A stretch of 64,000 nucleotides of DNA from the NCBI RefSeq assembly GCF_027942865.1, contig NC_134514.1, forward strand, positions 996,169 through 1,060,168, in the 5' to 3' direction. The position numbers and the translations under genes are program-made. Under the pieces are notes generated by a model that was given only the letters and a program-made list of their open reading frames with translations, was not told the DNA's origin and ran no database searches. Numbering within the stretch: the stretch's first letter is position 1; each line of letters opens with the position of its first letter. Of this stretch, positions 1 to 11,044 are shown piece after piece. Source of the stretch: Odontesthes bonariensis (Eukaryota > Chordata > Actinopteri > Atheriniformes > Atherinopsidae).

Positions 1-3000
1 TGTCCTGTTTAACCCTCTTGTTGTCCTGTTTAACCCTCTTGTTGTCCTGTTTAACCCCCCTGTTGTCCTGTTTAACCCCCCTGTTGTCCTGTTTAACCCT
101 CCTGTTGTCCTGTTTAACCCCCCTGTTGTCCTGTTTAACCCTCCTGTTGTCCTGTTTAACCCCCCTGTTGTCCTGTTTAACCCCCCTGTTGTCCTTCTTT
201 AACCCTTCTGTTGTCCTGTTTAACCCTCCTGTTGTCCTGTTTAACCCTCCTGTTGTCCTGTTTAACCCCCCTGTTGTCCTGTTTAACCCCCCTGTTGTCC
301 TTCTTTAACCCTTCTGTTGTCCTGTTTAACCCTCCTGTTGTCCTGTTTAACCCTCCTGTTGTCCTGTTTAACCCTCCTGTTGTCCTGTTTAACCCCCCTG
401 TTGTCCTGTTTAACCCCCCTGTTGTCCTTCTTTAACCCTTCTGTTGTCCTGTTTAACCCTCTTGTTGTCCTGTTTAACCCTCTTGTTGTCCTGTTTAACC
501 CCCCTGTTGTCCTGTTTAACCCCCCTGTTGTCCTGTTTAACCCTCCTGTTGTCCTGTTTAACCCCCCTGTTGTCCTGTTTAACCCTCCTGTTGTCCTGTT
601 TAATCCTCCTGTTGTCCTGTTTAACCCTCCTGTTGTCCTGTTTAACCCTTCCTGTTGTCCTGTTTAACCCTCCTGTTGTCTTGTTTAACCCTCCTGTTGT
701 CTTGTTTAACCCTCCTGTTGTCCTGTTTAACCCTCCTGTTGTCTTGTTTAACCCTCCTGTTGTCCTGTTTAACCCTCCTGTTGTCCTGTTTAACCCTTCC
801 TGTTGTCCTGTTGTCCTGTTTAACCCTCCTGTTGTCCTGTTTAACCCTTCCTGTTGTCCTGTTTAACCCTCCTGTTGTCCTGTTTAACCCTCCTGTTGTC
901 TTGTTTAACCCTTCCTGTTGTCCTGTTTAACCCTCCTGTTGTCTTGTTTAACCCTCCTGTTGTCCTGTTTAACCCTCCTGTTGTCCTGTTTAACCCTCCT
1001 GTTGTCCTGTTTAACCCTCCTGTTGTCCTGTTTAACCCCCCTGTTGTCCTGTTTAACCCTCCTGTTGTCCTGTTTAACCCCCCTGTTGTCCTGTTTAACC
1101 CTTCCTGTTGTCCTGTTTAACCCTACTGTTGTCCTGTTTAACCCTCTTGTTGTCCTGTTTAACCCTCCTGTTGTTTTGTTTAACCCTCCTGTTGTCCTGT
1201 TTAACCCCCCTGTTGTTTTGTTTAACCCCCCTGTTGTCCTGTTTAACCCTCCTGTTGTTTTGTTTAACCCCCCTGTTGTCCTGTTTAACCCTCCTGTTGT
1301 CCTGTTTAACCCTCCTGTTGTCCTGTTTAACCCTCCTGTTGTTTTGTTTAACCCCCCTGTTGTCCTGTTTAACCCTCCTGTTGTCCTGTTTAACCCTCCT
1401 GTTGTCCTGTTTAACCCCCCTGTTGTCCTGTTTAACCCTCCTGTTGTCCTGTTTAACCCTCTTGTTGTCCTGTTTAACCCTCCTGTTGTTTTGTTTAACC
1501 CCCCTGTTGTCCTGTTTAACCCTCCTGTTGTCCTGTTTAACCCTCCTGTTGTCCTGTTGTCCTGTTTAACCCCCCTGTTGTCCTGTTTAACCCCCCTGTT
1601 GTCTTGTTTAACCCTCCTGTTGTCCTGCTTAACCCTCCTGTTGTCCTGTTTAACCCCCCTGTTGTCCTGTTTAATCCTCCTGTTGTCCTGTTTAACCCCC
1701 CTGTTGTCCTGTTTAACCCCCCTGTTGTCCTGTTTAACCCTCCTGTTGTCCTGTTTAACCCTCCTGTTGTCCTGTTTAACCCCCCTGTTGTCCTGTTTAA
1801 CCCCCCTGTTGTCCTGTTTAACCCTCCTGTTGTCCTGTTTAACCCCCCTGTTGTCCTGTTTAACCCCCCTGTTGTCCTGTTTAACCCTCCTGTTGTCCTG
1901 TTTAACCCTCCTGTTGTCCTGTTTAACCCTCCTGTTGTCCTGTTTAACCCTCCTGTTGTCCTGTTTAACCCCCCTGTTGTCCTGTTTAACCCCCCTGTTG
2001 TCCTGTTTAACCCTCCTGTTGTCCTGTTTAACCCCCCTGTTGTCCTGTTTAACCCCCCTGTTGTCCTGTTTAACCCTCCTGTTGTCCTGTTTAACCCTCC
2101 TGTTGTCCTGTTTAACCCCCCTGTTGTCCTGTTTAACCCTCCTGTTGTCCTGTTTAACCCTCCTGTTGTCCTGTTTAACCCTCCTGTTGTCCTGTTTAAT
2201 CCTCCTGTTGTCCTGTTTAACCCTCCTGTTGTCCTGTTTAACCCTCCTGTTGTCCTGTTTAACCCCCCTGTTGTCCTGTTTAACCCCCCTGTTGTCCTGT
2301 TTAACCCTCCTGTTGTCCTGTTTAATCCTCCTGTTGTCCTGTTTAACCCCCCTGTTGTCCTGTTTAACCCCCCTGTTGTCCTGTTTAACCCCCCTGTTGT
2401 CCTGTTTAACCCTCCTGTTGTCCTGTTTAACCCTCCTGTTGTCCTGTTTAACCCTCCTGTTGTCCTGTTTAACCCTACTGTTGTCCTGTTTAACCCCCCT
2501 GTTGTCCTGTTTAATCCTCCTGTTGTCCTGTTTAACCCTCCTGTTGTCCTGTTTAACCCCCCTGTTGTCCTGTTTAACCCCCCTGTTGTCCTGTTTAACC
2601 CTCCTGTTGTCCTGTTGTCCTGTTTAACCCTCTTGTTGTCCTGTTTAACCCCCCTGTTGTCCTGTTTAACCCTCCTGTTGTCCTGTTTAACCCTCCTGTT
2701 GTCCTGTTTAACCCTCCTGTTGTCCTGTTTAACCCCCCTGTTGTCCTGTTTAACCCTCCTGTTGTCCTGTTTAACCCTCCTGTTGTCCTGTTTAACCCTC
2801 CTGTTGTCCTGTTTAACCCTCCTGTTGTCCTGTTTAACCCTCCTGTTGTCCTGTTTAACCCTCCTGTTGTCCTGTTGTCCTGTTTAACCCTCTTGTTGTC
2901 CTGTTTAACCCCCCTGTTGTCCTGTTTAACCCTCCTGTTGTCCTGTTTAACCCTCCTGTTGTCCTGTTTAACCCTCCTGTTGTCCTGTTTAACCCTCCTG

Positions 3001-6000
3001 TTGTCCTGTTTAACCCCCCTGTTGTCCTGTTTAACCCCCCTGTTGTCCTGTTTAACCCTCCTGTTGTCCTGTTGTCCTGTTTAACCCTCTTGTTGTCCTG
3101 TTTAACCCCCCTGTTGTCCTGTTTAACCCTCCTGTTGTCCTGTTTAACCCTCCTGTTGTCCTGTTTAACCCCCCTGTTGTCCTGTTTAACCCTCCTGTTG
3201 TCCTGTTAACCCTCCTGTTGTCCTGTTTAACCCTCCTGTTGTCCTGTTTAACCCTCCTGTTGTCCTGTTTAACCCTCCTGTTGTCCTGTTTAACCCTCCT
3301 GTTGTCCTGTTTAACCCTCCTGTTGTCCTGTTTAACCCTCCTGTTGTCCTGTTTAACCCCCCTGTTGTCCTGTTTAACCCTCCTGTTGTCCTGTTTAACC
3401 CTCCTGTTGTCCTGTTTAACCCTCTTGCTGTCCTGTTTAACCCCCCTGTTGTCCTGTTTAACCCCCCTGTTGTCCTGTTTAACCCTCCTGTTGTCCTGTT
3501 TAACCCCCCTGTTGTCCTGTTTAACCCTCTTGTTGTCCTGTTTAACCCCCCTGTTGTCCTGTTTAACCCCCCTGTTGTCCTGTTTAACCCTCCTGTTGTC
3601 CTGTTTAACCCTCCTGTTGTCCTGTTTAACCCCCCTGTTGTCCTGTTTAACCCCCCTGTTGTCCTGTTTAACCCTCCTGTTGTCCTGTTTAACCCTCCTG
3701 TTGTCCTGTTTAACCCCCCTGTTGTCCTGTTTAACCCCCCTGTTGTCCTGTTTAACCCTCCTGTTGTCCTGTTGTCCTGTTTAACCCTCCTGTTGTCCTG
3801 TTTAACCCTCCTGTTGTCCTGTTTAACCCTCCTGTTGTCCTGTTGTCCTGTTTAACCCTCCTGTTGTCCTGTTTAACCCTCCTGTTGTCCTGTTTAACCC
3901 TCCTGTTGTCCTGTTTAACCCTCCTGTTGTCCTGTTTAACCCTCTTGTTGTCCTGTTTAACCCTCTTGTTGTCCTGTTTAACCCCCCTGTTGTCCTGTTT
4001 AACCCCCCTGTTGTCCTGTTTAACCCTCCTGTTGTCCTGTTTAACCCCCCTGTTGTCCTGTTTAACCCTCCTGTTGTCCTGTTTAACCCCCCTGTTGTCC
4101 TGTTTAACCCCCCTGTTGTCCTGTTTAACCCCCCTGTTGTCCTTCTTTAACCCTTCTGTTGTCCTGTTTAATCCTCCTGTTGTCCTGTTTAACCCTCCTG
4201 TTGTCCTGTTTAACCCTCCTGTTGTCCTGTTTAACCCTACTGTTGTCCTATTTAACCCTCCTGTTGTCCTGTTGTCCTGTTGTCCTGTTTAACCCTCCTG
4301 TTGTCCTGTTTAACCCTCCTGTTGTCCTGTTTAATCCTCCTGTTGTCCTGTTTAACCCTCCTGTTGTCCTGTTTAACCCTCCTGTTGTCCTGTTTAACCC
4401 TACTGTTGTCCTGTTTAACCCTCTTGTTGTCCTGTTTAACCCTCCTGTTGTTTTGTTTAACCCTCCTGTTGTCCTGTTTAACCCCCCTGTTGTTTTGTTT
4501 AACCCCCCTGTTGTCCTGTTTAACCCTCCTGTTGTTTTGTTTAACCCCCCTGTTGTCCTGTTTAACCCTCCTGTTGTCCTGTTTAACCCTCCTGTTGTCC
4601 TGTTTAACCCTCCTGTTGTTTTGTTTAACCCCCCTGTTGTCCTGTTTAACCCTCCTGTTGTTTTGTTTAACCCCCCTGTTGTCCTGTTTAACCCTCCTGT
4701 TGTTTTGTTTAACCCCCCTGTTGTCCTGTTTAACCCTCCTGTTGTCCTGTTTAACCCTCCTGTTGTTTTGTTTAACCCCCCTGTTGTCCTGTTTAACCCT
4801 CCTGTTGTCCTGTTTAACCCTCCTGTTGTCCTGTTTAACCCTCCTGTTGTCCTGTTTAACCCCCCTGTTGTCCTGTTTAACCCCCCTGTTGTCCTGTTTA
4901 ACCCTCCTGTTGTCCTGTTTAACCCCCCTGTTGTCCTGTTTAACCCTCCTGTTGTCCTGTTTAACCCTCCTGTTGTCCTGTTTAACCCCCCTGTTGTCCT
5001 GTTTAACCCTCCTGTTGTCCTGTTTAACCCTCTTGTTGTCCTGTTTAACCCTCCTGTTGTTTTGTTTAACCCCCCTGTTGTCCTGTTTAACCCTCCTGGT
5101 GTCCTGTTTAACCCCCCTGTTGTCCTGTTTAACCCTCCTGTTGTCCTGTTTAACCCTCTTGTTGTCCTGTTTAACCCTCCTGTTGTTTTGTTTAACCCTC
5201 CTGTTGTCCTGTTTAACCCCCCTGTTGTCCTGTTTAACCCTCCTGTTGTCCTGTTTAACCCCCCTGTTGTCCTGTTTAACCCTCCTGTTGTCCTGTTTAA
5301 CCCCCCTGTTGTCCTGTTTAACCCTCCTGTTGTCCTGTTTAACCCTCCTGTTGTCCTGTTTAACCCCCCTGTTGTCCTGTTTAACCCTCCTGTTGTCCTG
5401 TTTAACCCTCTTGTTGTCCTGTTTAACCCTCCTGTTGTCCTGTTTAACCCCCCTGTTGTCCTGTTTAACCCTCCTGTTGTCCTGTTTAACCCTCCTGTTG
5501 TCCTGTTTAACCCCCCTGTTGTCCTGTTTAACCCTCCTGTTGTCCTGTTTAACCCTCTTGTTGTCCTGTTTAACCCTCTTGTTGTCCTGTTTAACCCTCC
5601 TGGTGTCCTGTTTAACCCCCCTGTTGTCCTGTTTAACCCTCCTGTTGTCCTGTTTAACCCCCCTGTTGTCCTGTTTAACCCTCCTGTTGTCCTGTTTAAC
5701 CCTCCTGTTGTCCTGTTTAACCCCCCTGTTGTCCTGTTTAACCCTCCTGGTGTCCTGTTTAACCCTCCTGTTGTCCTGTTTAACCCCCCTGTTGTCCTGT
5801 TTAACCCTCCTGGTGTCCTGTTTAACCCTCCTGTTGTCCTGTTTAACCCCCTGTTGTCCTGTTTAACCCTCCTGTTGTCCTGTTTAACCCCCTGTTGTCC
5901 TGTTTAACCCTCCTGTTGTCCTGTTTAACCCTCCTGTTGTCCTGTTTAACCCTCCTGTTGTCCTGTTTAACCCCCCTGTTGTCCTGTTTAACCCTCCTGT

Positions 6001-7055
6001 TGTCCTGTTTAACCCTCCTGTTGTCCTGTTTAACCCTCCTGTTGTCCTGCTTAACCCTCCTGTTGTCCTGTTTAACCCCCCTGTTGTCCTGTTTAACCCT
6101 CCTGTTGTCCTGTTTAACCCTCCTGTTGTCCTGTTTAACCCTCCTGTTGTCCTGTTTAACCCTCCTGTTGTCCTGTTTAACCCCCTGTTGTCCTGTTTAA
6201 CCCTCCTGTTGTCCTGTTTAACCCTCCTGTTGTCCTGTTTAACCCTCCTGTTGTCCTGTTTAACCCCCCTGTTGTCTTGTTTAACCCTCCTGTTGTCCTG
6301 TTTAACCCTCCTGTTGTCCTGTTTAACCCCCCTGTTGTCCTGTTTAACCCCCCTGTTGTCCTGTTTAACCCTCCTGTTGTCCTGTTTAACCTTCCTGTTG
6401 TCCTGTTTAACCCTCCTGTTGTCCTGTTTAACCTTCCTGTTGTCCTGTTTAACCCTCCTGTTGTCCTGTTTAACCCTCCTGTTGTCCTGTTTAACCCCCC
6501 TGTTGTCTTGTTTAACCCTCCTGTTGTCCTGTTTAACCCTCCTGTTGTCCTGTTTAACCCCCCTGTTGTCCTGTTTAACCCCCCTGTTGTCCTGTTTAAC
6601 CCTCCTGTTGTCCTGTTTAACCTTCCTGTTGTCCTGTTTAACCCTCCTGTTGTCCTGTTTAACCTTCCTGTTGTCCTGTTTAACCCTCCTGTTGTCCTGT
6701 TTAACCCCCCTGTTGTCCTGTTTAACCCCCCTGTTGTCCTGTTTAACCTTCCTGTTGTCCTGTTTAACCCTCCTGTTGTCCTGTTTAACCCCCCTGTTGT
6801 CTTGTTTAACCCTCCTGTTGTCCTGTTTAACCCCCCTGTTGTCTTGTTTAACCCTCCTGTTGTCCTGTTTAACCCTCCTGTTGTCCTGTTTAACCCCCCT
6901 GTTGTCCTGTTTAACCCTCCTGTTGTCCTGTTTAACCTTCCTGTTGTCCTGTTTAACCCCCCTGTTGTCCTGTTTAACCCTCCTGTTGTCCTGTTTAACC
7001 CTCTGTTGTCCTGTTTAACCCTCCTGTTGTCCTGTTTAACCCTCCTGTTGTCCTG
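1..7055. repeat. 21-bp minisatellite array (TTAA-terminus derived)
   Basis: About 330 tandem copies of a 21-bp unit, TTAACCCTCCTGTTGTCCTG followed by T, run from the window edge to 7055. Most variation is CCCTCC versus CCCCCC. Rarer variants are TTGTTTTG (about 1170-1490 and 4448-5060), a 22-bp TCCTTCTTTAACCC type (about 190, 300, 425, 4140), and short units made by loss of the TTTAACC core (about 810, 1555, 2610, 2870, 3770, 4270). The array ends inside the terminus of a TTAA-type MITE. The period is a multiple of three without stops in several frames, so long open frames on both strands are artefacts. The left boundary lies outside the window. Confidence 0.97.
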
Positions 7056-7475
7056 CGGGTCCAAAGTGAGCCACCACCATGTTTAGCTGTAGAAAAAATA
7101 CCTTAAACTATCTTTTTCCAACTTGAATGTTATGACTTTTCCTAAAGGGACCCCATCAATTCAGAAGTAATTATTTCACATTTATATAATAGCAATAATA
7201 AACCTTTATTATGTAAAAGAAACCTGAGAAAACAAGAAAACTGTTGGTCCAACTGACAGTAAAAAAAAAAAAAGTGTAATCCTGAAAACGATTGTCTTTT
7301 TGTATTGTGTAACAAAAAATACATGATAAAAAATGTGTTGAATTGAGTTGAATAGATAAATAACAGGTGGTTTCATCATACTAAATAGATTTTGGATTTA
7401 AAATTAAATTAAGTTGCTTTATTTTGGGGCTTTGGTAGGGCGGGGCATTTCTGACCCGTAGGACAAAGGGAGTAA
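7036..7475 (+). mobile_element. piggyBac-like (TTAA) MITE, copy 1, fused to the 21-bp array
   Basis: TTAA at 7036-7039 is followed by CCCTCCTGTTGTCCTG and then CGGGTCC, after which unique sequence begins. The first roughly 240 bp after 7056 match the reverse complement of 36125-36540 nearly base for base, apart from an internal stretch of about 165 bp present only in the second copy. A degenerate inverted terminus (GACCCGTAGGACAAAGGGAG) lies at about 7452-7471. TTAA target preference plus CCCT-starting termini fit piggyBac-like elements. No transposase is encoded. The family name is inferred from the ends alone. Confidence 0.7.
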
Positions 7476-7679
7476 ACACAATGTTAAGACGAGTTAAAGT
7501 CAATCAGCTGGAGGCCTTTCAGAGAATCCACTGTTAGACGGGATGTTCCTGAGTTTAACAAAATTTTGAAGGTGAAAGAAGGCGGTCCTAGGAACCTGTT
7601 TTAAATGCGAGTCAGAGGACAGATCTTACCCGGCTCTCCCACAGAAACCCCTACAGAAGCCTCGAGTCCTAAAAATGCA
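7476..7679. other. unassigned spacer
   Basis: No coding potential, tandem repeat or recognisable element was seen between the MITE end and the LINE remnant. Confidence 0.5.
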
Positions 7680-8038
7680 GACAAAGCTCTTCTTCAACAA
7701 TTGGTCAGAGCCTCCTTTTCAACATCCAGGAGTAAACTTTCCCGGGGAGACTGATCCCCCTAAAGTTGGAACACATTCCCTGGGGTTGGGGTTAGGGTTA
7801 ACAATGGGAACTTCCATCCCAGTCTGCTACTTCACAGGTGTTTTTAACGACTTCCATGCAACATTTAAGAGGGAATGTCAGTCAATACAGCCCCACAATG
7901 TCCAAAGCCTTCAGCACCTAGGAGCAAATCTGGTCCATCTCTGGTGCCCTGCCATCAGACCTGGGTTTACCAGGTCAAATGATACAACCACAAAATGAAT
8001 CCTCTACCTTTGGCCTAAGGTGACCTGGTACCAAGGAC
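7680..8038 (-). mobile_element. decayed RTE-type LINE fragment (first part)
   Basis: This stretch aligns by eye with the better preserved RTE LINE at 59191-62568. Shared landmarks include GATCCCCCTA.AGTTGGAACAC, CAGCCCCACAA..TCCA.AGCCTT.AG, and GATACAACCACAAA followed by the GGCCTA.GGTG.CCTGGT.CCAAG block. A large internal piece is missing between about 7950 and 7960. It is a strongly decayed minus-strand copy of the reverse-transcriptase and endonuclease coding region, with no usable reading frame. Confidence 0.6.
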
Positions 8039-8039
8039 A

Positions 8040-8775
8040 TTTAATCAGAATCAGAATCAGAATCAGAATGCCTTTATTGTCATTATACGTGGTACAACGA
8101 AATTTAAAGCCACCAAAAACAGTGCAAAGAGAGTGCGTATATAAAAATATTAAAAATATATAAATGATGTAAAAAAAAAGGGAAGGGTGTAAGATGCACA
8201 GTTTTTTGTTACGGTAATAAAATAAATAAAATATGGTGTTAGTGGTAATGGATAAATAAGGTGTTAGTAGATTCAAGTATATAGATATATTGCACACTGC
8301 AGTCCGGTACGGTTCGCTTATTTCTGTGTTTCCACTCCCACCAAAGCGTACCGGTCCCATGGAACCCGTTACCATGGAACCCGTTACCATGGAACCCGTG
8401 GTTCCCATGTCTGTAACCCTTCTGCTTGGGGTACCCAGCCCACCGGACCGGTTCCAGGCTCTGCTCTCCGGTGTTGGTGAGGAGGCTGTGCAGCGGCAGC
8501 TCGATGGCGCTGGGACAAACCAAAATGTTTTCCAGCTGATTGAGCAGAAATGTCAGAGAGTGGTTTCACCCGGACCGCAAGCCGGTGTGGCATTAAGCTG
8601 AAGAAGCTGGGAGGTGGTTCCACATTATGGAGGTTTGCTGTTATTTGCTATTTACGCTTCGGCTCTGCCCACCCCTGAGGGTCCCCTTTGGACAGTGGGA
8701 ACGCAAGCTGACCCCAAAGAGACCCGACCCGTACCGGACCGTACCAATACGAAGTGACCCGAACCTTACTGACAG
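8040..8775. mobile_element. composite insertion in the RTE remnant
   Basis: The LINE homology is interrupted here. The left part (8040-8300) begins with a short ATCAGA tandem (8048-8069), then TTTATTGTCATTATAC and TACAACGAAATTT, which look like the 3' end of a fish non-LTR element lying on the minus strand. The right part (8301-8775) has GTCCGGTACGG near its left side and CCGTACCGGACCGTACC near its right, suggesting a small inverted-repeat DNA element. It also contains a short tandem of CCATGGAACCCGTTA (8358-8399). Neither part has a coding sequence, and exact boundaries are not resolved. Confidence 0.4.
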
Positions 8776-9060
8776 TGGAAAGGAGGCTCTATGAACCACT
8801 TTATGCCTGAACATTATCCTAACCAGAACACCTCCCAGAGACTCCAAGGAGACTAACAAAGACTAAAGTACGTACAAACCACAGCCCACAGTGAGGCAAC
8901 CCCTCACCGGGGAGAGCTCCAACACTCAGCTGGGGGCTTGTGAGTATCATCACACCCGCCAGACACCTCTCGCCCCGGGCAACTCCAGAGTGAGGGTGAG
9001 AGAGTCCAGCTCCTCTCCAGGAGTTTGGTGTTCCAGAGTCCATGCTGTTTGTGGGGTAAT
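8776..9060 (-). mobile_element. decayed RTE-type LINE fragment (second part, endonuclease)
   Basis: On the minus strand the broken reading frames give RSWTLSHPHSGVARGERCL and AGVMILTSPQLSVG. These match the endonuclease region of the RTE LINE at 60993-62408, which reads [20 protein letters not shown]. The adjoining TTTATGCCTGAACAT motif also matches that element (61563-61577). It is the continuation of the fragment ending at 8038 and carries several frame breaks. Confidence 0.6.
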
Positions 9061-9345
9061 GCCAGCTGTATTACTCCACCACACATCTTTATTTGTTTAA
9101 AGCTTAGTTTCATTCCTCCACAAAGTAGATCCTTAATGTATTCTGTCTTTACCAAAGCAGAGCAAAGTTAAGTGATCAGCAACAGCAAACCAACACAACC
9201 AAGAGCAGCCCACACCTCAGATTGTTTCTTACATTTATGAGACTGCCCCCTAGTGGGAGATAAAAAGCTGAAAGAAGTTGGGTTTTACAGATAACTAGAA
9301 ACTTTCTGAAGAAATTTTGATGGGTGCCAATCTACTGCCCGCCCT
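9061..9345. other. unassigned spacer
   Basis: Nothing recognisable is seen. There is no sustained reading frame and no repeat structure. Confidence 0.4.
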
Positions 9346-9735
9346 ATCAACAAACCCTTTGGTTCAGTTAAAGTTGAGAGTCTCCTGTCACATATAAACT
9401 TTGAATGAGGTCTCTGTGATGTCGTATGGCTGAGTTATGAGAACTCCAAAATAGGGCAGTTTTTGGCATTTTTGGGCATTTTTGGCTCGTTAAGTGCTTT
9501 TCAATCGATTTTCCCATTGCATTTTGGGTCTCTGTGAGGCTGCCGTTGTGTCAAAGCTGTATAATGTATCAACAAACCCTTTGGTTCAGTTAAAGCCGAG
9601 AGTCTCCTGTCACATTATTACATTACATTACATTTGATATAATACATATAAACTTTGAATGAGGTCTGTCTTATGCTTTATGGCTGAGTTATAAGGCCTC
9701 TAAAATAGGGCAGTTTTTGGCAGTTTGCGCAGCCC
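9346..9735 (-). repeat. dispersed repeat Y, two tandem partial copies
   Basis: Two consecutive related units begin at TATCAACAAACCCTTTGG (9347 and 9568) and continue through TATAAACTTTGAATGAGGTC and GGCTGAGTTAT. Reverse-complement relatives occur at about 47540-47735, 52165-52355, and on both sides of the L1 (53040-53182 and 58397-58540). No coding capacity was found and no family name is recognised. Multiplicity within 64 kb marks it as a mobile or duplicated repeat. Confidence 0.65.
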
Positions 9736-10362
9736 TATTTTTGAGTATTCAATGCATTTTCCCATCCACAATTTTCCCACATTTTCCCATTTTGCTGGAA
9801 TTCGCCGTCCCTCGGATGTTCATAAATCACCATTTTGTTTTTCTTGGTTTCAGGCCCTTTATTACAATGTCATCAAAGATAGACCTGTTGTACCACATGT
9901 TATTACCTGGTTATTACTTTGGTAATTAAATGATTAAATTACATTACCTAATTATTACTTCTTTATGAACAATGTGTTCGCAGATCATCACCATTTTATG
10001 TTGTACAGAAGCATCAAGAGGAAGATGAATGAGGAGAAAATCAGCTTTGAACAGCTGTTACAGAATGAGTGAAAGGCTTCACTGAGCATCCACTCACACT
10101 AATCAGCCTCAACATTATAATCTGTGAAACTTCATCAGAGAACAACAGAGTCGAACCCGATGAGTCGTCCCAGGTGAGGTCTCCGGTACGCAGGTGTGAT
10201 GATGGCGCACAGTTTCACCTGTTTACTGTTCAGCTCAGTGTGCTGACATCTCTGGAAACAATTTGAGTTCATTAAGTGATCACAGACTTTGATTGGAGGA
10301 TATTTTCTGAATTATTCTGCTGAGAGCTCGCTGTTGTTTCTCCTTAACATCCTTCTCACAGG
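9736..10362. other. unassigned intergenic sequence
   Basis: A/T-rich sequence. The short open frames show no similarity to known families that I can recognise. Confidence 0.4.
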
Positions 10363-10500
10363 GGGGGTCGGTGGTGTAAAGGGTTGAGCAGGCGCCCCAT
10401 GTACAGAGGCTACAGTCCTCGCTGCAGCTGGCCCTTTGCTGCATGTCATTCCCCCTCTCTCTGCCCCCTGCTTCCTGTCTCCCTTAAATTGTCCATTATG
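10363..10500 (+). mobile_element. tRNA-derived SINE-like copy
   Basis: The stretch starts with GGGGGGTCGGTGGTGTAAAG, continues with GTTGAGCAGGCGCCCCATG, and ends in a CCCCCTCTCTCTGCCCCCTG tail. This is the layout of a common fish tRNA-derived SINE with A- and B-box-like segments. A tail-only relative is at about 62770-62850. Assignment rests on pattern memory of fish SINEs, and the folded tRNA head was not verified. Confidence 0.5.
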
Positions 10501-11044
10501 TCCATCAAAGTGTTAGCTCAATTCTTTCATTGGAAGCTCAAGAACAAGCCGGAGTAATCTCAAGTTAAATGAAGTCTTTATTTCTGGCAACAAATGGAGT
10601 TTATCAGCACTGGACTCATTTTAACTCTCGCAAGAAATCCGTCAGACAGAGCCTCGATTTCCGATGACATTTTGTATTTCCATGCTTTATTGTTTCAATA
10701 TGATTGGATATGAGTAGGTTCAACATGCTTCGTCATAGTCTCTGAATAAGCCAAAAAATGTTTGTGTGCCTCTGCACCTGCTTTCCCAGGCTAATTGTTT
10801 TGTCTTCATATTCTCTGGATCAGTTGAGGTCTCAGTTAAGGTCCTGTCTCGTGTCCATCATGGAAAAGTACATTTAGTAAGGCCAATTTTAACAATTGAC
10901 ATAAAAAGCCCCCAAAATCAATTAAAAAAAAAATCCTTCTCAGAAAATATGTTCTTCGTGTTAAACTATTTAAATGATGAAACAGGAATACTTTTCAGTT
11001 CAAAAACAGGTTTTTCACGGACAAAATGAAATGATCTTCTGCGG
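10501..11044. other. 3' flank of OR-A
   Basis: Non-coding sequence downstream of the minus-strand receptor gene. An AATAAAAATTGAC-type A-rich patch is near 10880, but no clear polyadenylation signal could be tied to the gene. Confidence 0.4.

Noticed and set aside
918-2627. Open frames of hundreds of codons in the 21-bp array (also 1604-2887 and 4159-5907)
   Set aside because: They consist only of the repeated unit read in frame; a 21-bp stop-free period makes such frames automatically on both strands. No start context, domain or homologue.
1-7055. CRISPR-like reading of the regular array
   Set aside because: Units are contiguous with no unique spacers, and the sequence is a vertebrate nuclear genome.
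7783-7801. Telomere-like GGTTGGGGTTAGGGTTAA
   Set aside because: Only a short imperfect run inside a LINE remnant.
10363-10500. Functional tRNA gene
   Set aside because: Only box-like segments with a long C/T-rich tail; the cloverleaf is not evident and the arrangement fits a SINE.
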